This document shows, one piece after another, positions 16,209-24,058 of a DNA stretch of 47,997 bases. The stretch's first letter is position 1, and every line of letters starts with the position of its first letter. The position numbers and the translations under genes were made by a program. The DNA is from Xanthobacteraceae bacterium (GTDB lineage Bacteria; Pseudomonadota; Alphaproteobacteria; Rhizobiales; Xanthobacteraceae). The DNA lies in NCBI GenBank assembly GCA_019745775.1, contig JAIESR010000133.1:1-47997 (forward strand), in the 5' to 3' direction. The notes beneath the pieces were generated by a model. That model made no database searches and had not been told where the DNA came from. It saw only the letters and a list, made by a program, of their open reading frames with translations.

Positions 16209-16376
16209 ATGAAGAAGCCGCCGCTGTTCGACCGAGTCGATGATGTGTTGTCGCGTGAGGGGCTGAACGCGCACGAGAAGCTGGTCGCGCTGCGAGCCAT
16301 CTCAGCAATGCAGGCACATCTTGTCGAACACCAAGACCAAGAACTTGCCACCGACATCAGCGCGAGCGACCGATGA
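16209..16376 (+). CDS. Small protein of unknown function (operon gene 1)
   Basis: 55 residues beginning MKKPPLFDRVDDVLSREG and then NAHEKLVALRAISAMQAHLVEH. ATG 16209 is preceded by aggagt with good spacing, and the stop overlaps the next start (ATGA), which supports that it is a real gene although short. The sequence predicts two helices with no known motif. It opens the operon 16209-17995. I do not recognise the family. Confidence 0.7.
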   Translation: MKKPPLFDRVDDVLSREGLNAHEKLVALRAISAMQAHLVEHQDQELATDISASDR

Positions 16377-16702
16377 AGCACCTCGACGCCGAGACCGGTG
16401 AACAGGTCAGCCGCCGCGAACTTGCTCGCCGCCGCGCCGAACGCTCCGCGGAGCGGCAAGCACCGGCCGCTACGCCCGTCGCGACCGCCGAGGCCGCTCG
16501 GGCCGAATGGGACCCGATGTTGGCGAAGCGGCTCGCGCGCGCACGGGAACGCGCCGCCGCGCCGCCTCCAGAGCCTCAACCATCGCCTCCTCCGCCGCCC
16601 TCCTCGGGTGACCGCCGCCTGCAGGGCGTCCGGTACAGCCTGACTCGCGGCGAAGGCTACATCTGCGACGGCTCCAGACTGAACTTCCAATTCCGAACCT
16701 AG
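16373..16702 (+). CDS. Proline/arginine-rich small protein of unknown function (operon gene 2)
   Basis: 109 residues. ATG 16373 overlaps the stop of the first operon gene. It has a basic N-terminal helix (QVSRRELARRRAERSAERQ), a WDPMLAKRLARARERAA helix, a run of prolines and serines (PPPEPQPSPPPPPSS), and a short C-terminal part GVRYSLTRGEGYICDG. The linker-rich build fits an adaptor or nucleic-acid-binding protein. No family recognised. Confidence 0.65.
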   Translation: MKHLDAETGEQVSRRELARRRAERSAERQAPAATPVATAEAARAEWDPMLAKRLARARERAAAPPPEPQPSPPPPPSSGDRRLQGVRYSLTRGEGYICDGSRLNFQFRT

Positions 16703-16715
16703 AAGGGGGAACCTC

Positions 16716-17519
16716 ATGCCAACTTCATCCGAACGTCTTCAGCGCCTGAACGAACTGACCAGCGTTCCAGCCAATCGAATCCGCGGCGATGTCCCGCAGA
16801 GCCTGCACCCGGACATGCTGCTGCCCGAGGGCGAGAACCTCATCGACGACGACTCGGGCATTGGCGGCATCGACGCATATACGGCGGGCCGCGGGGCGAT
16901 GCGGGAGATGCTGGAGAGCTTGACCAACATCACCGACGCCGTGCGAGAACACACCATTCAGCGCCCGGTGCCCAATCAAATCGTCGCGCCCGGCAACAAG
17001 CCGGTGCTTCAGAAGGTCGTCGACCCGGCGCGGGCGCTTGAGGTTCGCGACGGCATGGCCATCTCGGCCAAGCGCGTCGCTCAGGCGTATGAGAAGAGCA
17101 TCGCCGTCTTCGACGCCAAGCTCACGCGCGCAGAGGAAGCCGTCGCGAGTAAGCTCCGCGACCCTCGGGCAGACAGCACCGTGTCCCAGGACATCCGCCG
17201 GTTCGTGTTCTCGCTGCCGGCGAACGAGCGTAGGGCCTGGGTCGAGGGACGTATCCAAGAGGGCGACCTTACTGTGTCTCACGCAGTGCTTGGGGCGTCG
17301 CCCTATGCCTCGGGCCTTGACCCGAAGGGTACGAACCTGCTGCGGGATTTAGCAGCCCGCACGTTCGCACCGGCCGAGGTGCGCGCGCACCAGAACCTTC
17401 AGAGTGCTAAGCGCAAGGTGGACGTCGCCTTCCATACCTGGGGCAAGGAGTACGTCAAGAAGTTGCCGGCCGCACCCAGCGACGCGCCTGCGCTCAAGAA
17501 ACTCAAGGGAGCAGCCTGA
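16716..17519 (+). CDS. Protein of unknown function, largest gene of the satellite operon
   Basis: 267 residues. A purine-rich ribosome site (gaaggggg) precedes ATG 16716. The N-terminal 60 residues are acidic (LLPEGENLIDDDSGIGGIDAYTAG). A long helical middle (residues 60-150) contains DAVREHTIQRPVPNQIVAPG and LEVRDGMAISAKRVAQAYEKSIAVFDAKLTRAEE. The C-terminus is basic (LKKLKGAA). No membrane segment or catalytic motif is seen. It overlaps the next start by one base (TGATG), so this is a single transcript. Function unknown; a structural or packaging role, as in other satellites, would fit the position but is not shown. Confidence 0.8.
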   Translation: MPTSSERLQRLNELTSVPANRIRGDVPQSLHPDMLLPEGENLIDDDSGIGGIDAYTAGRGAMREMLESLTNITDAVREHTIQRPVPNQIVAPGNKPVLQKVVDPARALEVRDGMAISAKRVAQAYEKSIAVFDAKLTRAEEAVASKLRDPRADSTVSQDIRRFVFSLPANERRAWVEGRIQEGDLTVSHAVLGASPYASGLDPKGTNLLRDLAARTFAPAEVRAHQNLQSAKRKVDVAFHTWGKEYVKKLPAAPSDAPALKKLKGAA

Positions 17520-17995
17520 TGGTCGAGCCAACGATAGTAGAATGGAAGGCGCGCGCTCTGCGCGCCGAAGAATGGGTGCGCAAGGCCGCGCAGCGCGCGG
17601 TAGGCACAGTCGACGCCGCGACGCTATGCGCGCTTGATGGCGAGGAGGCCCGAGACCGCATGCGCGCGCAGGAGGCGGAGGCGGAACGGCTGACGGTCGA
17701 GCGCGACGCCGCTATCGCAGCCGAGCGCGAGCGGCAGCGCGTCGATAGCTGGTACAATGCCAGACTTGAGTCCGCGCAGCGGTCAGATGCTGACCTTCGC
17801 GAGTTCTTGTCAGGCGACCAGCAGCGGCATCGAGAGGACATACCGCCCGGCTGGCCTCCTGGCGCGTCGCCGGACCTTCCGCTCGACTATGACGCCCTAC
17901 CTTCGGGCGATGACGCGTCCGACACCTCGGTCGGCAAATTGCTGGCGTCCCTCGGCGTAGACCAGCCTGGGCTGACTAAGCCGGCGCATTCATAG
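17519..17995 (+). CDS. Coiled-coil protein of unknown function (operon gene 4)
   Basis: 158 residues, start ATG 17519 coupled to the previous stop. The first 110 residues are a charged helix or coiled coil (ARALRAEEWVRKAAQRAVG, DGEEARDRMRAQEAEAERLTVERDAAIAAERERQRVDSWYNARLESAQRS). The C-terminal 50 are proline-rich and acidic (PPGWPPGASPDLPLDYDALPSGDDASDTS). It is the last gene of the operon and converges on the lower-GC gene at 18049. Family not recognised; coiled-coil composition resembles phage scaffold or tape-related small proteins but this is weak. Confidence 0.75.
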   Translation: MVEPTIVEWKARALRAEEWVRKAAQRAVGTVDAATLCALDGEEARDRMRAQEAEAERLTVERDAAIAAERERQRVDSWYNARLESAQRSDADLREFLSGDQQRHREDIPPGWPPGASPDLPLDYDALPSGDDASDTSVGKLLASLGVDQPGLTKPAHS

Positions 17996-18009
17996 GCATG
18001 CGCAGGCCG

Positions 18010-18047
18010 GCGGCCGGTGCCCGCGCTCCTCCTCGGGTGCCGGCCGC
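18010..18047. terminator. Stem-loop between convergent genes
   Basis: gcggccgg (18010-18017) pairs with ccggccgc (18040-18047) across a 22-nt interval that contains a second ccgc/gcgg-type pairing. No T-run follows, so a terminator role is only likely because the genes converge here. Confidence 0.35.
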
Positions 18048-18048
18048 G

Positions 18049-18843
18049 CTAAACGCGCTTGGAAGCAGCTTTAGCTCTGCGCTTCCTGGCGGCAACCTTC
18101 TTGGCTGTGCTGCTCAAGTAGCTTGGTGAGACGGAGATTGGGACATAGTGAGCGCCCGGCAAAGCGCAGTACTTGTTGCGCAACTTGGAAGGTACCCGCT
18201 CTGTCACCATCCCATAGGTCCTAAAGATTCCCATGGTTGCTTTGACATGGAATGATGTAATCAAATTATAGAGATGCAGGATGAACTTATGCGCAACATC
18301 GAGCCCACGGTCGACATCTCCATTACCTGCGTGTTCATAAATCGGACGACTGCTAATCTCTTCTGCGAAGTCATAAAGGGTCAGCCCCTTGAACCTGCCG
18401 GCCATGAACCGTAGTGGGTGGTTCTCAGCGAGGCGCTTAACAGAAGCCAGTGCGTGCTGCCGGTCATAGTGGAACGATATTTTGTTCCGCAGAATCGCTG
18501 CCCATTTGGCGCTCGTAATTTCTTGAGCAATCGGCTCGTACGACTTCGACAGTTCCGCTAGCAGCGGGTCCGTGCTAGCCTTGTTCTGCCTGAAGAATAC
18601 GCTGCAGAGCTTCCCGTATTCGAAGATTTTCGAAACGAGGATGCGGTCGACAGTGAGCTTGCGAGCGACGATGAAGCTCGCTTCGAACTCATTCGCGCCC
18701 TTCGGGTTATGTTCGAACATTATGTATGGCAGCAGAAGTGTCAGTTCGTTGCAGCACATACCCGACGTGACCAAGAAGCCCTGATAGCTCTCAGGGATTG
18801 CCTGAAATGCCTTGACGTCGAATCGGAAAATGAATGCGTCCAT
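18049..18843 (-). CDS. Orphan protein of unknown function, lower-GC cargo
   Basis: 264 residues. ATG 18843, MDAFIFRFDVKAFQAIPESYQGFLV. The sequence is mostly helical, with KYCALPGAHYVPIS near the C-terminus and a basic tail (KKVAARKRRAKAASKRV). No membrane helix or enzyme motif is evident. Its A+T content is visibly higher than the neighbouring element genes (for example 18230-18300), and it is the only large gene on this strand between the operon and the integrase side, which suggests a recent gain. A defence role is possible from position only. Family not recognised. Confidence 0.75.
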   Translation of the reverse strand: MDAFIFRFDVKAFQAIPESYQGFLVTSGMCCNELTLLLPYIMFEHNPKGANEFEASFIVARKLTVDRILVSKIFEYGKLCSVFFRQNKASTDPLLAELSKSYEPIAQEITSAKWAAILRNKISFHYDRQHALASVKRLAENHPLRFMAGRFKGLTLYDFAEEISSRPIYEHAGNGDVDRGLDVAHKFILHLYNLITSFHVKATMGIFRTYGMVTERVPSKLRNKYCALPGAHYVPISVSPSYLSSTAKKVAARKRRAKAASKRV

Positions 18844-18867
18844 GACGTCGCCCTGCTCAAGTTCTAT

Positions 18868-19179
18868 TCAAGCAGCCGGCTGCTGCGCCTTCACATAATC
18901 GCCGAACGCCTCGATGCGGTCTTTGAGACGGCGCTGCTCGCGTACGTTCTGCTTACGCTCTTCGCCCCGTCCGTACTTCTTCAGTTCTCCGCACAGGGCA
19001 GCCAGTCGCTTAAGGTCCTCGACGAAAGCGTCGAGACGCTGGATTACCTCGGCGTCCAGTTCGGCTGCGCGGCCCCGCTTTGCCGCGTCGGCTGCCTTCC
19101 TGGCCAGCGCGTCGTTAGCTCGGCTGTCAAATTTGACCCTGGCAACTACCTCCAGGGCGGCTTTATCCCATTGGCTCAT
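18868..19179 (-). CDS. Small helical protein of unknown function
   Basis: 103 residues from ATG 19179, preceded by AGGAGG. MSQWDKAALEVVARVKFDSR is followed by two charged helices (AADAAKRGRAAELDAEVIQRLDAFVEDLKRLAALCGELKKY and KQNVREQRRLKDRIEAFGDYVKA). No motif is recognised. It lies 61 bp after the integrase stop on the same strand and is probably expressed from the integrase promoter. The longer open frame upstream (to 19377) overlaps the integrase and has no ribosome site, so the short start is used. Confidence 0.7.
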   Translation of the reverse strand: MSQWDKAALEVVARVKFDSRANDALARKAADAAKRGRAAELDAEVIQRLDAFVEDLKRLAALCGELKKYGRGEERKQNVREQRRLKDRIEAFGDYVKAQQPAA

Positions 19180-19240
19180 GGGCACCTCCTGCTCGTAGAC
19201 GGGCGGCCTGATACTCGATTCGCCGGCCCCAGCCGAGCGC

Positions 19241-20509
19241 TCACTTGGTCTTACGAATGGCCACCACCTTGCCTCCGGCCGCCTTGCCATGGGCGCAGTA
19301 CTTGGCCCAGTCGTCCATGAGCCTGCGGCGCTTGTCGACCGCAGTGGAGCGGCGGTAGGCCGCCTCGGTCTTGTCACTCACCTTATGCCCGTATGCGAAC
19401 TCAATGGTCTCTCGGTCGTAGTTCGTCCGGTCGCCAGCCCAGTCGCGGAAGCTCGACCTGAATCCGTGGACGGTCGCCTCCTCCTTCGGCCAGCCCATGT
19501 CCGCGAGGTACTTGCTGAGCGTGTTCTCGCTGAGCGACTCGCCGTCCTCGTTGGGGAACAGGATGGCGTCCGGGTCGTCGCCGAGGTTGAGCTTGCGCAG
19601 CACCGCGACCGCCTCCTTGCTGAGCGGGACGAGGCGCTCCTTGCCGTACGCTTTGCGGCCCGGCAGCGCCGGGACGGTCCAGAGGGCGTTCTTGAGGTCG
19701 ACCTCGCTCCGCGTGGCCAGCCGTACCGCGCCGGAACGGGCGCTCGTGAGTATCAGGAACCGCAGGGCCAGCGCGGACATGGCGTGGCGCTTCGACAGGT
19801 CGATATAGAACTCGGGCAAGTCGGCGTAGGGCATGGCTGGGTGCGACTCGACCGGCGTGACCTTGCGCGGATTCGGGAGCAGGGCGTCCAGGTTGCCCTT
19901 CCAGCGCGCCGGATTATCACCCGTGCGGTAGTCGCTGACGGTTGCCCAGTTCAGTATCGTCTCCAGGCGCATGCGGACGCGCGTGGCGGTCTCGGTCTTG
20001 GTGGTCCATAAATCGTCCTTCTGGAGAACCTTGAGCACGAGGCCCTTGTCGACTGCCTGCACCGGCAGGTGGCCGATAACCGGGTAGGCGTAGTCCTCCA
20101 TGGTCTGGGTCCACTGCCCAGCGTGCTTCTCGTTCGACCACTCGGGCTTCTTCGCCTCGATGCAGCGCTCGGCACAGTCCTTGAACGTCACCGACTTGGC
20201 CGCCTCGACCCGAACCGCCTGCCTGCGCTGCTTGCGCGCCTCTATCGGGTCGGTCCCATCTCGGGCGAGCGCGCGGCACTTCTTGGCCTCGCGGCGAGCG
20301 TCCGCCAGCGACACGTCGTCGAGCGGCCCTAGGCCCATGTCCCGCTGCTTGCGGTCGAGCATGAACCTGAATATCCAGGAGCGATGCAGCCGCTCCGATT
20401 CGTCACGGCTCTCTCGGACTTGGAGGTAGAGCCCGCGACCATCGGAATGGAGCCCCGGCTCCAGGGTCGCCAGGGCCGTGGGAATGAGCTTGTTGTAAGA
20501 GCGCGCCAT
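19241..20509 (-). CDS. P4-type tyrosine integrase
   Basis: 422 residues from ATG 20509 (MARSYNKLIP), the typical DUF4102-type N-terminus with GLHSDGRGLYLQV and WIFRF; a GTG at 20563 would extend it by 18 residues. The arm-binding and core-binding domains follow (FKDCAERCIEAKKPEWSN). The catalytic residues are R258 (SARSGAVRLATRSEV), H348 and R351 (HGFRSSFRDWAG), H375 (YGHK) and tyrosine Y385 (AAYRRS). The enzyme recombines the attachment site in tRNA-Ser. It faces away from the right attachment site, and its 5' region carries the 15-bp end motif, suggesting that integrase binding autoregulates it. Confidence 0.95.
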   Translation of the reverse strand: MARSYNKLIPTALATLEPGLHSDGRGLYLQVRESRDESERLHRSWIFRFMLDRKQRDMGLGPLDDVSLADARREAKKCRALARDGTDPIEARKQRRQAVRVEAAKSVTFKDCAERCIEAKKPEWSNEKHAGQWTQTMEDYAYPVIGHLPVQAVDKGLVLKVLQKDDLWTTKTETATRVRMRLETILNWATVSDYRTGDNPARWKGNLDALLPNPRKVTPVESHPAMPYADLPEFYIDLSKRHAMSALALRFLILTSARSGAVRLATRSEVDLKNALWTVPALPGRKAYGKERLVPLSKEAVAVLRKLNLGDDPDAILFPNEDGESLSENTLSKYLADMGWPKEEATVHGFRSSFRDWAGDRTNYDRETIEFAYGHKVSDKTEAAYRRSTAVDKRRRLMDDWAKYCAHGKAAGGKVVAIRKTK

Positions 20510-20552
20510 CGGGGCAAGTTCTCCGCCATACCTCTCCGCCGTTCCACCCACA

Positions 20553-20567
20553 ATTGTACCCACGAAC
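20553..20567 (+). promoter_or_regulatory. Terminal 15-bp motif, right copy (candidate integrase arm site)
   Basis: Exact repeat of 9991-10005. On the reverse strand gtgggtacaatt is followed directly by a second gtgggtggaac, giving two tandem arm-like sites. They lie at the start of the integrase gene (over the alternative GTG start). Confidence 0.6.
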
Positions 20568-20693
20568 TGTGTCCTGATGGGGGCGGAGTCGGCCGGACGG
20601 GCTCGGACGCATACGGAAGGGTTAATCCGATGGAATGGGCACTTCTTGACATCGTCGGACGGGGGCGGACATGCTAGGACAGCATTCCGCGGA

Positions 20694-20707
20694 CTCCCTC
20701 TCCGCCA
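20694..20707 (+). other. attR: right attachment site
   Basis: ctccctctccgcca repeats the tRNA-Ser 3' end (9918-9931) exactly. It lies about 185 bp beyond the integrase start codon. Confidence 0.9.
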
Positions 20708-20861
20708 GTTCGATTCAATAAGCCTCTGTAATCCAGCGACGATGGAGATGGCGGGGGTCGGTCCTAAAAATTAGTCCCCACACAATCCGGCTATGAGGCG
20801 CCCGGGCGCACGGCCATAAAGCGATGCCGAGAGATTTGTCGATCGTTCGATCACAGGCCGC

Positions 20862-22553
20862 ATGGAGATTGATGTGTCTGCCTTCGGTCACCCGGACAAT
20901 CCGCGGATTCTCTCCGACGCAATTTTGGAAGTCTACAACCTCCAGAGCGCGAATCGCGTCTGGGCTTTGATGGGACCGAGCGGCGCCGGGAAGTCCAATC
21001 TCCTGCTTGAGGCTGCAAAGATCATCCAGGCGCAGAAGGTCCCCTGTTTCCATCTTCCTTCTGACCGTCGCCTCAACAGCCTGGTGCCCTTCGGTGGCTT
21101 CTCAGCTCCGGCATTCAAGGATCTGGACGATTTGTGGTCGCAGATCGTGTCGGCACTCTCGGCTTCACACCCTGACGGGTCGCGCGCCATACCCAAGACC
21201 GACCTCAGCGCTGTTTTGGGATTTCTTTTTCTGCAGCTCGTCGTCGCCGACCGCAGCGAGGAGTCGCGTTACATCTCCGAGCTGTACGCCCATGAAAAAG
21301 GCCGGGTTGAGGTAAAGCCCACAAAGAAACCAAGCCTGGTCAAAGCGGCGGAGGCTAAGCTTCAGACGATCCTGGATTGCCGGATCACGATTCGCGATCA
21401 GGTTGGGCCGGATAGTGCTCCTGATGTCCGCGTCACCCGGGGGGAGCAGACATTTGACGTCACGGCGCTGTCGGACGGCGAAAAGCAGATGATGCTGCTC
21501 GGCCTCTTCTTGATGGGGCCTCCGTCGGCGCAACGATGCGTCTTTCTGGTTGATGAACCGGAGCTGTATCTCAATGAAGCCGGAGCGGTTCAGTTTTGGG
21601 AGCGGCTGGAGCAGGCATTTCCTTCAGCGATGTTCGTCTATGCGACTCACAGCCTCGTTTTCGCGACCAGGCCCGGTGTCACCAATGCGCTTCTTGTCGC
21701 TCAAGGCCGCAAGATCGAAGCCATAAACGTACTCGATAGTCCCGACGCAATGCGGCAAGTCGTCGGCGCGCGGATTCAATTGCTGCGATCTGAAAAATCA
21801 CCCGTCTTCTGTGAAGATGGTCTGGCCAAACTGATCATCGGCGATCTCTTTCGCGGTCGCCAAGACATCGAGCTGATCGCGCTCGGGAGCTGGAAAACCG
21901 TCGCCGCCGCGGCCAAAGGCGAAGCCGGTTGGGCGTATTTCCGATCGGCGGGCCCGAGGTTTTGCGGCATCATCGATCGCGATACGCGAGATCAAAATGA
22001 AATTGCGGAACTGGAGGCGCGTGGGCTCTTTTGCTTTCCGCTCTTTGAAACCGAATCTTTCTTGCTTGTCCCGGAAATCGCGACGTGGATGCTTACTGTC
22101 GCCGCAGGCACGAGTGTGTCCAGCGACGAATACCTCGACTGTCTGGTCGAGTGCGCCCGCTCGCAAGTGGGACCCACGCTGGACAGGGTCCGATCGCATC
22201 TTTGCCACCAGGCCATGCCGCGGCTGGATTTCGCGGCTTCCTCAAAAAAGGTCGATCAAATCGCCGTCACCGCACCCACGTCTCTCAAGAAGGATTTCGA
22301 AAAGCGCGCCGCCGGGTTGTACGCGGCACTCGACGCCAGGGACGCCGGTGCAATCTTGCGGCTCTTCAAGGGCAAACGTCTGTATCAAGCCCTCAGAGGC
22401 CGCACCAGAACACAGTTCAACGTCGCCCTCCCGGAAAAGCCGCAGCAGCAATACAATCAAGTTCGCGAGCATCCGGCGTTTTCAGCGATTGTCGCCGGCC
22501 TCCCCTGGCTCAGAGATTTTACGGAGCGGGTGTCCCGTCATTTGTCGGCTTAG
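20862..22553 (+). CDS. AAA ATPase fused to a DUF4435/TOPRIM-like domain (merged PARIS/OLD-like candidate)
   Basis: 563 residues. The ABC-type ATPase has Walker A GPSGAGKS (38-45), signature LSDGEKQ (203-209), Walker B VFLVDEPELYL (227-237) and a switch ATHSL (H263). The second domain, from about 310, has SPVFCEDGLAKLIIGDLF (E318), an IIDRDTRDQNE acidic pair (D372, D374) and FETESFLLVP. This is the DUF4435/TOPRIM pattern of the AriB part of PARIS and of OLD-family nucleases. AriA-AriB proteins occur as two genes or merged; this single chain is shorter than I would expect for a merged form. It lies 155 bp beyond attR, and its G+C is lower than its neighbours. No partner gene is seen. The defence role is inference. 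Confidence 0.82.
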   Translation: MEIDVSAFGHPDNPRILSDAILEVYNLQSANRVWALMGPSGAGKSNLLLEAAKIIQAQKVPCFHLPSDRRLNSLVPFGGFSAPAFKDLDDLWSQIVSALSASHPDGSRAIPKTDLSAVLGFLFLQLVVADRSEESRYISELYAHEKGRVEVKPTKKPSLVKAAEAKLQTILDCRITIRDQVGPDSAPDVRVTRGEQTFDVTALSDGEKQMMLLGLFLMGPPSAQRCVFLVDEPELYLNEAGAVQFWERLEQAFPSAMFVYATHSLVFATRPGVTNALLVAQGRKIEAINVLDSPDAMRQVVGARIQLLRSEKSPVFCEDGLAKLIIGDLFRGRQDIELIALGSWKTVAAAAKGEAGWAYFRSAGPRFCGIIDRDTRDQNEIAELEARGLFCFPLFETESFLLVPEIATWMLTVAAGTSVSSDEYLDCLVECARSQVGPTLDRVRSHLCHQAMPRLDFAASSKKVDQIAVTAPTSLKKDFEKRAAGLYAALDARDAGAILRLFKGKRLYQALRGRTRTQFNVALPEKPQQQYNQVREHPAFSAIVAGLPWLRDFTERVSRHLSA

Positions 22554-22675
22554 GGGCCGCCGCGCGGCCTGCGCAGAACGAACCCAACGGGCGAACGCGC
22601 AACGATTGCAATGGGCAAGGGGCGGGAAGGCGGTGCTACACTCGATCGGGACGCGTGTCCTTGATGGAGGCGACC

Positions 22676-23710
22676 ATGAGGTTTGCGACCGTTCTGACCA
22701 TCGCACTGGCGGCCTGTGGCGCGGCGACGACCGCGCGTGCCGAGCCGATCCTGCTGCGCGAGATGGGCTCGTTCTTCGTCGGCGGCCGCATCGCCGTCGT
22801 CTCGGACAGGCCCAAGATAATGTCCGGAACGCCGGGCGTTCAGCAGTTCGAGCTCGACCCGAACGGCGAGTACTGGGTGGAGCAGATGTATGTTCAGTAC
22901 TTCAAGGTGGAGAAGCCGCGCGGCCGGGTGCCGATCATCCTCTGGCACGGCGGCGCCATGACCGGCGTGTTCTGGGAATCGACGCCCGACGGCCGCCCGG
23001 GATGGGTCAACTATTTCCTCCGGCGCGGCTGGGACGTCTACAACGTGGATGGCGTCGAGCGCGGTCGCTCCGGCTGGGCGATGTATCCTGAGATTTGGCC
23101 CGCGCCGCCTGAGTTCATGCCGCGGTCGTCGCCGGCGGAGCGCACCCATTGGCGGATCGGCGCCGGCAGGCCCGCCCAGGGGGCGAAGCCGGACGCCATC
23201 GAGCTTTTCCCCGGCAGCCAATTCCCGGTCGAAGCCTACGACGCGTTTGTGAAAGGGTTCGTGCCGCGCTGGTATCACACCGGGCCGGCGACGATCAAAG
23301 CGTTCCTCGAACTGGTCGACCGGGTGTGCCCCTGTGTCGTCATCTCGCACAGCCAGTCGGGGGCCTGGAGCTTCGACATCGCCAAAGCCCGCCCCGACAA
23401 GGTCCGCGCGCTCATCGCCATCGAGAGCGCAACGCCCGGCTCGCCCGGCGATCTCGACAGGTTCAGCGGCATGCCGATCATGTGGCTGCTGGCGGACTTC
23501 ATCGATACCGATCCGCAGCGGGTGAAGGCCTTCGCCAGGAACCTGGCATTCCTGAAGACCGTCAGCGCGGCGGGCGGCCTGGTTGACGTGGTCCGGCTCC
23601 CCGAGCTGGGTATCAGAGGCAACACGCACTTTGTGATGTCGGACAGGAACAGCGACGACGTCGCCGGCGTGGTCCACGGCTGGCTCGCGAAGCACGGCCT
23701 CCACCAGTGA
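22676..23710 (+). CDS. Exported alpha/beta-hydrolase
   Basis: 344 residues from ATG 22676 with GGAGG at 22666. Residues 1-22 are a signal peptide (MRFATVLTIALAACGAATTARA). The hydrolase fold shows the oxyanion strand IILWHGGAMTGVFW, the nucleophile elbow VVISHSQSGAW, and the C-terminal histidine in IRGNTHFVMSDRNSD. It is probably a periplasmic esterase or lactonase; the substrate is not apparent. A longer open frame upstream lies in a different frame of the ATPase gene and is not used. The gene stands alone between the putative defence gene and the small ORF at 23852. Confidence 0.85.
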   Translation: MRFATVLTIALAACGAATTARAEPILLREMGSFFVGGRIAVVSDRPKIMSGTPGVQQFELDPNGEYWVEQMYVQYFKVEKPRGRVPIILWHGGAMTGVFWESTPDGRPGWVNYFLRRGWDVYNVDGVERGRSGWAMYPEIWPAPPEFMPRSSPAERTHWRIGAGRPAQGAKPDAIELFPGSQFPVEAYDAFVKGFVPRWYHTGPATIKAFLELVDRVCPCVVISHSQSGAWSFDIAKARPDKVRALIAIESATPGSPGDLDRFSGMPIMWLLADFIDTDPQRVKAFARNLAFLKTVSAAGGLVDVVRLPELGIRGNTHFVMSDRNSDDVAGVVHGWLAKHGLHQ

Positions 23711-23851
23711 GCGGCCGCGCGCGCACGCAACTTTCAATCTCCATCCCATGCAATCGCGACCCGCAACGACCATACCATTATCGAGCGGTCTGAACCCGGC
23801 GCTGCGCGCCCCACTGGTCCCGCCGGCGGGATGTGGCTACGCTGGGGCGCA

Positions 23852-24028
23852 ATGGACGCTGAAACCGCCCGCAATGAATTTCGCGCATCCGCCATGAGCC
23901 ATCTGGACAAGGCGCGCTTCGCCCTGGTCATGAAGCGGCTTGGCTACTCGGTCGACGAAATCCGGCGGGAGATTGCCGGCGCGCTGCCGAACTGGCGGAT
24001 GCCGGATCTGCCGAATCCGGACCTCTAG
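23852..24028 (+). CDS. Small hypothetical protein
   Basis: 58 residues from ATG 23852 (MDAETARNEFRASAMSHLDKARFALVMKRLGY and SVDEIRREIAGALPNW). The helices and SVDEIRREI resemble a small helical or DUF-type fold, but I do not recognise it. There is no clear ribosome site. The gene lies 30 bp before the second hydrolase, possibly in one transcript. Low confidence. Confidence 0.4.
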   Translation: MDAETARNEFRASAMSHLDKARFALVMKRLGYSVDEIRREIAGALPNWRMPDLPNPDL

Positions 24029-24058
24029 AGTTCGCGGCATGCCAGGGAGGTTCTGCTC

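Larger units (their letters stand above)
9932..20707. mobile_element. 10.8-kb tRNA-Ser integrative element, phage-satellite-like
   Basis: The element is defined by the 14-bp direct repeat of the tRNA 3' end, a tyrosine integrase next to the right repeat, and a shared 15-bp motif near both ends (9991-10005 and 20553-20567). It encodes a SieB-like protein, a second membrane protein, an adenine methyltransferase, an HTH protein, a primase-helicase, an origin-like region, an operon of four unknown genes and two orphans. No capsid, portal, terminase, tail, lysis, relaxase or type IV secretion gene is recognisable. The layout (integrase at one end, HTH upstream of a P4-type primase-helicase, small unknown operon) fits a satellite or integrative plasmid. 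The mobilising partner, if any, is unknown. Confidence 0.88.

Noticed and set aside
22554-22675. A second attachment repeat beyond the AAA-DUF4435 gene
   Set aside because: The 14-bp tRNA end is not found again after 20707, so the AAA gene is outside the element as defined.
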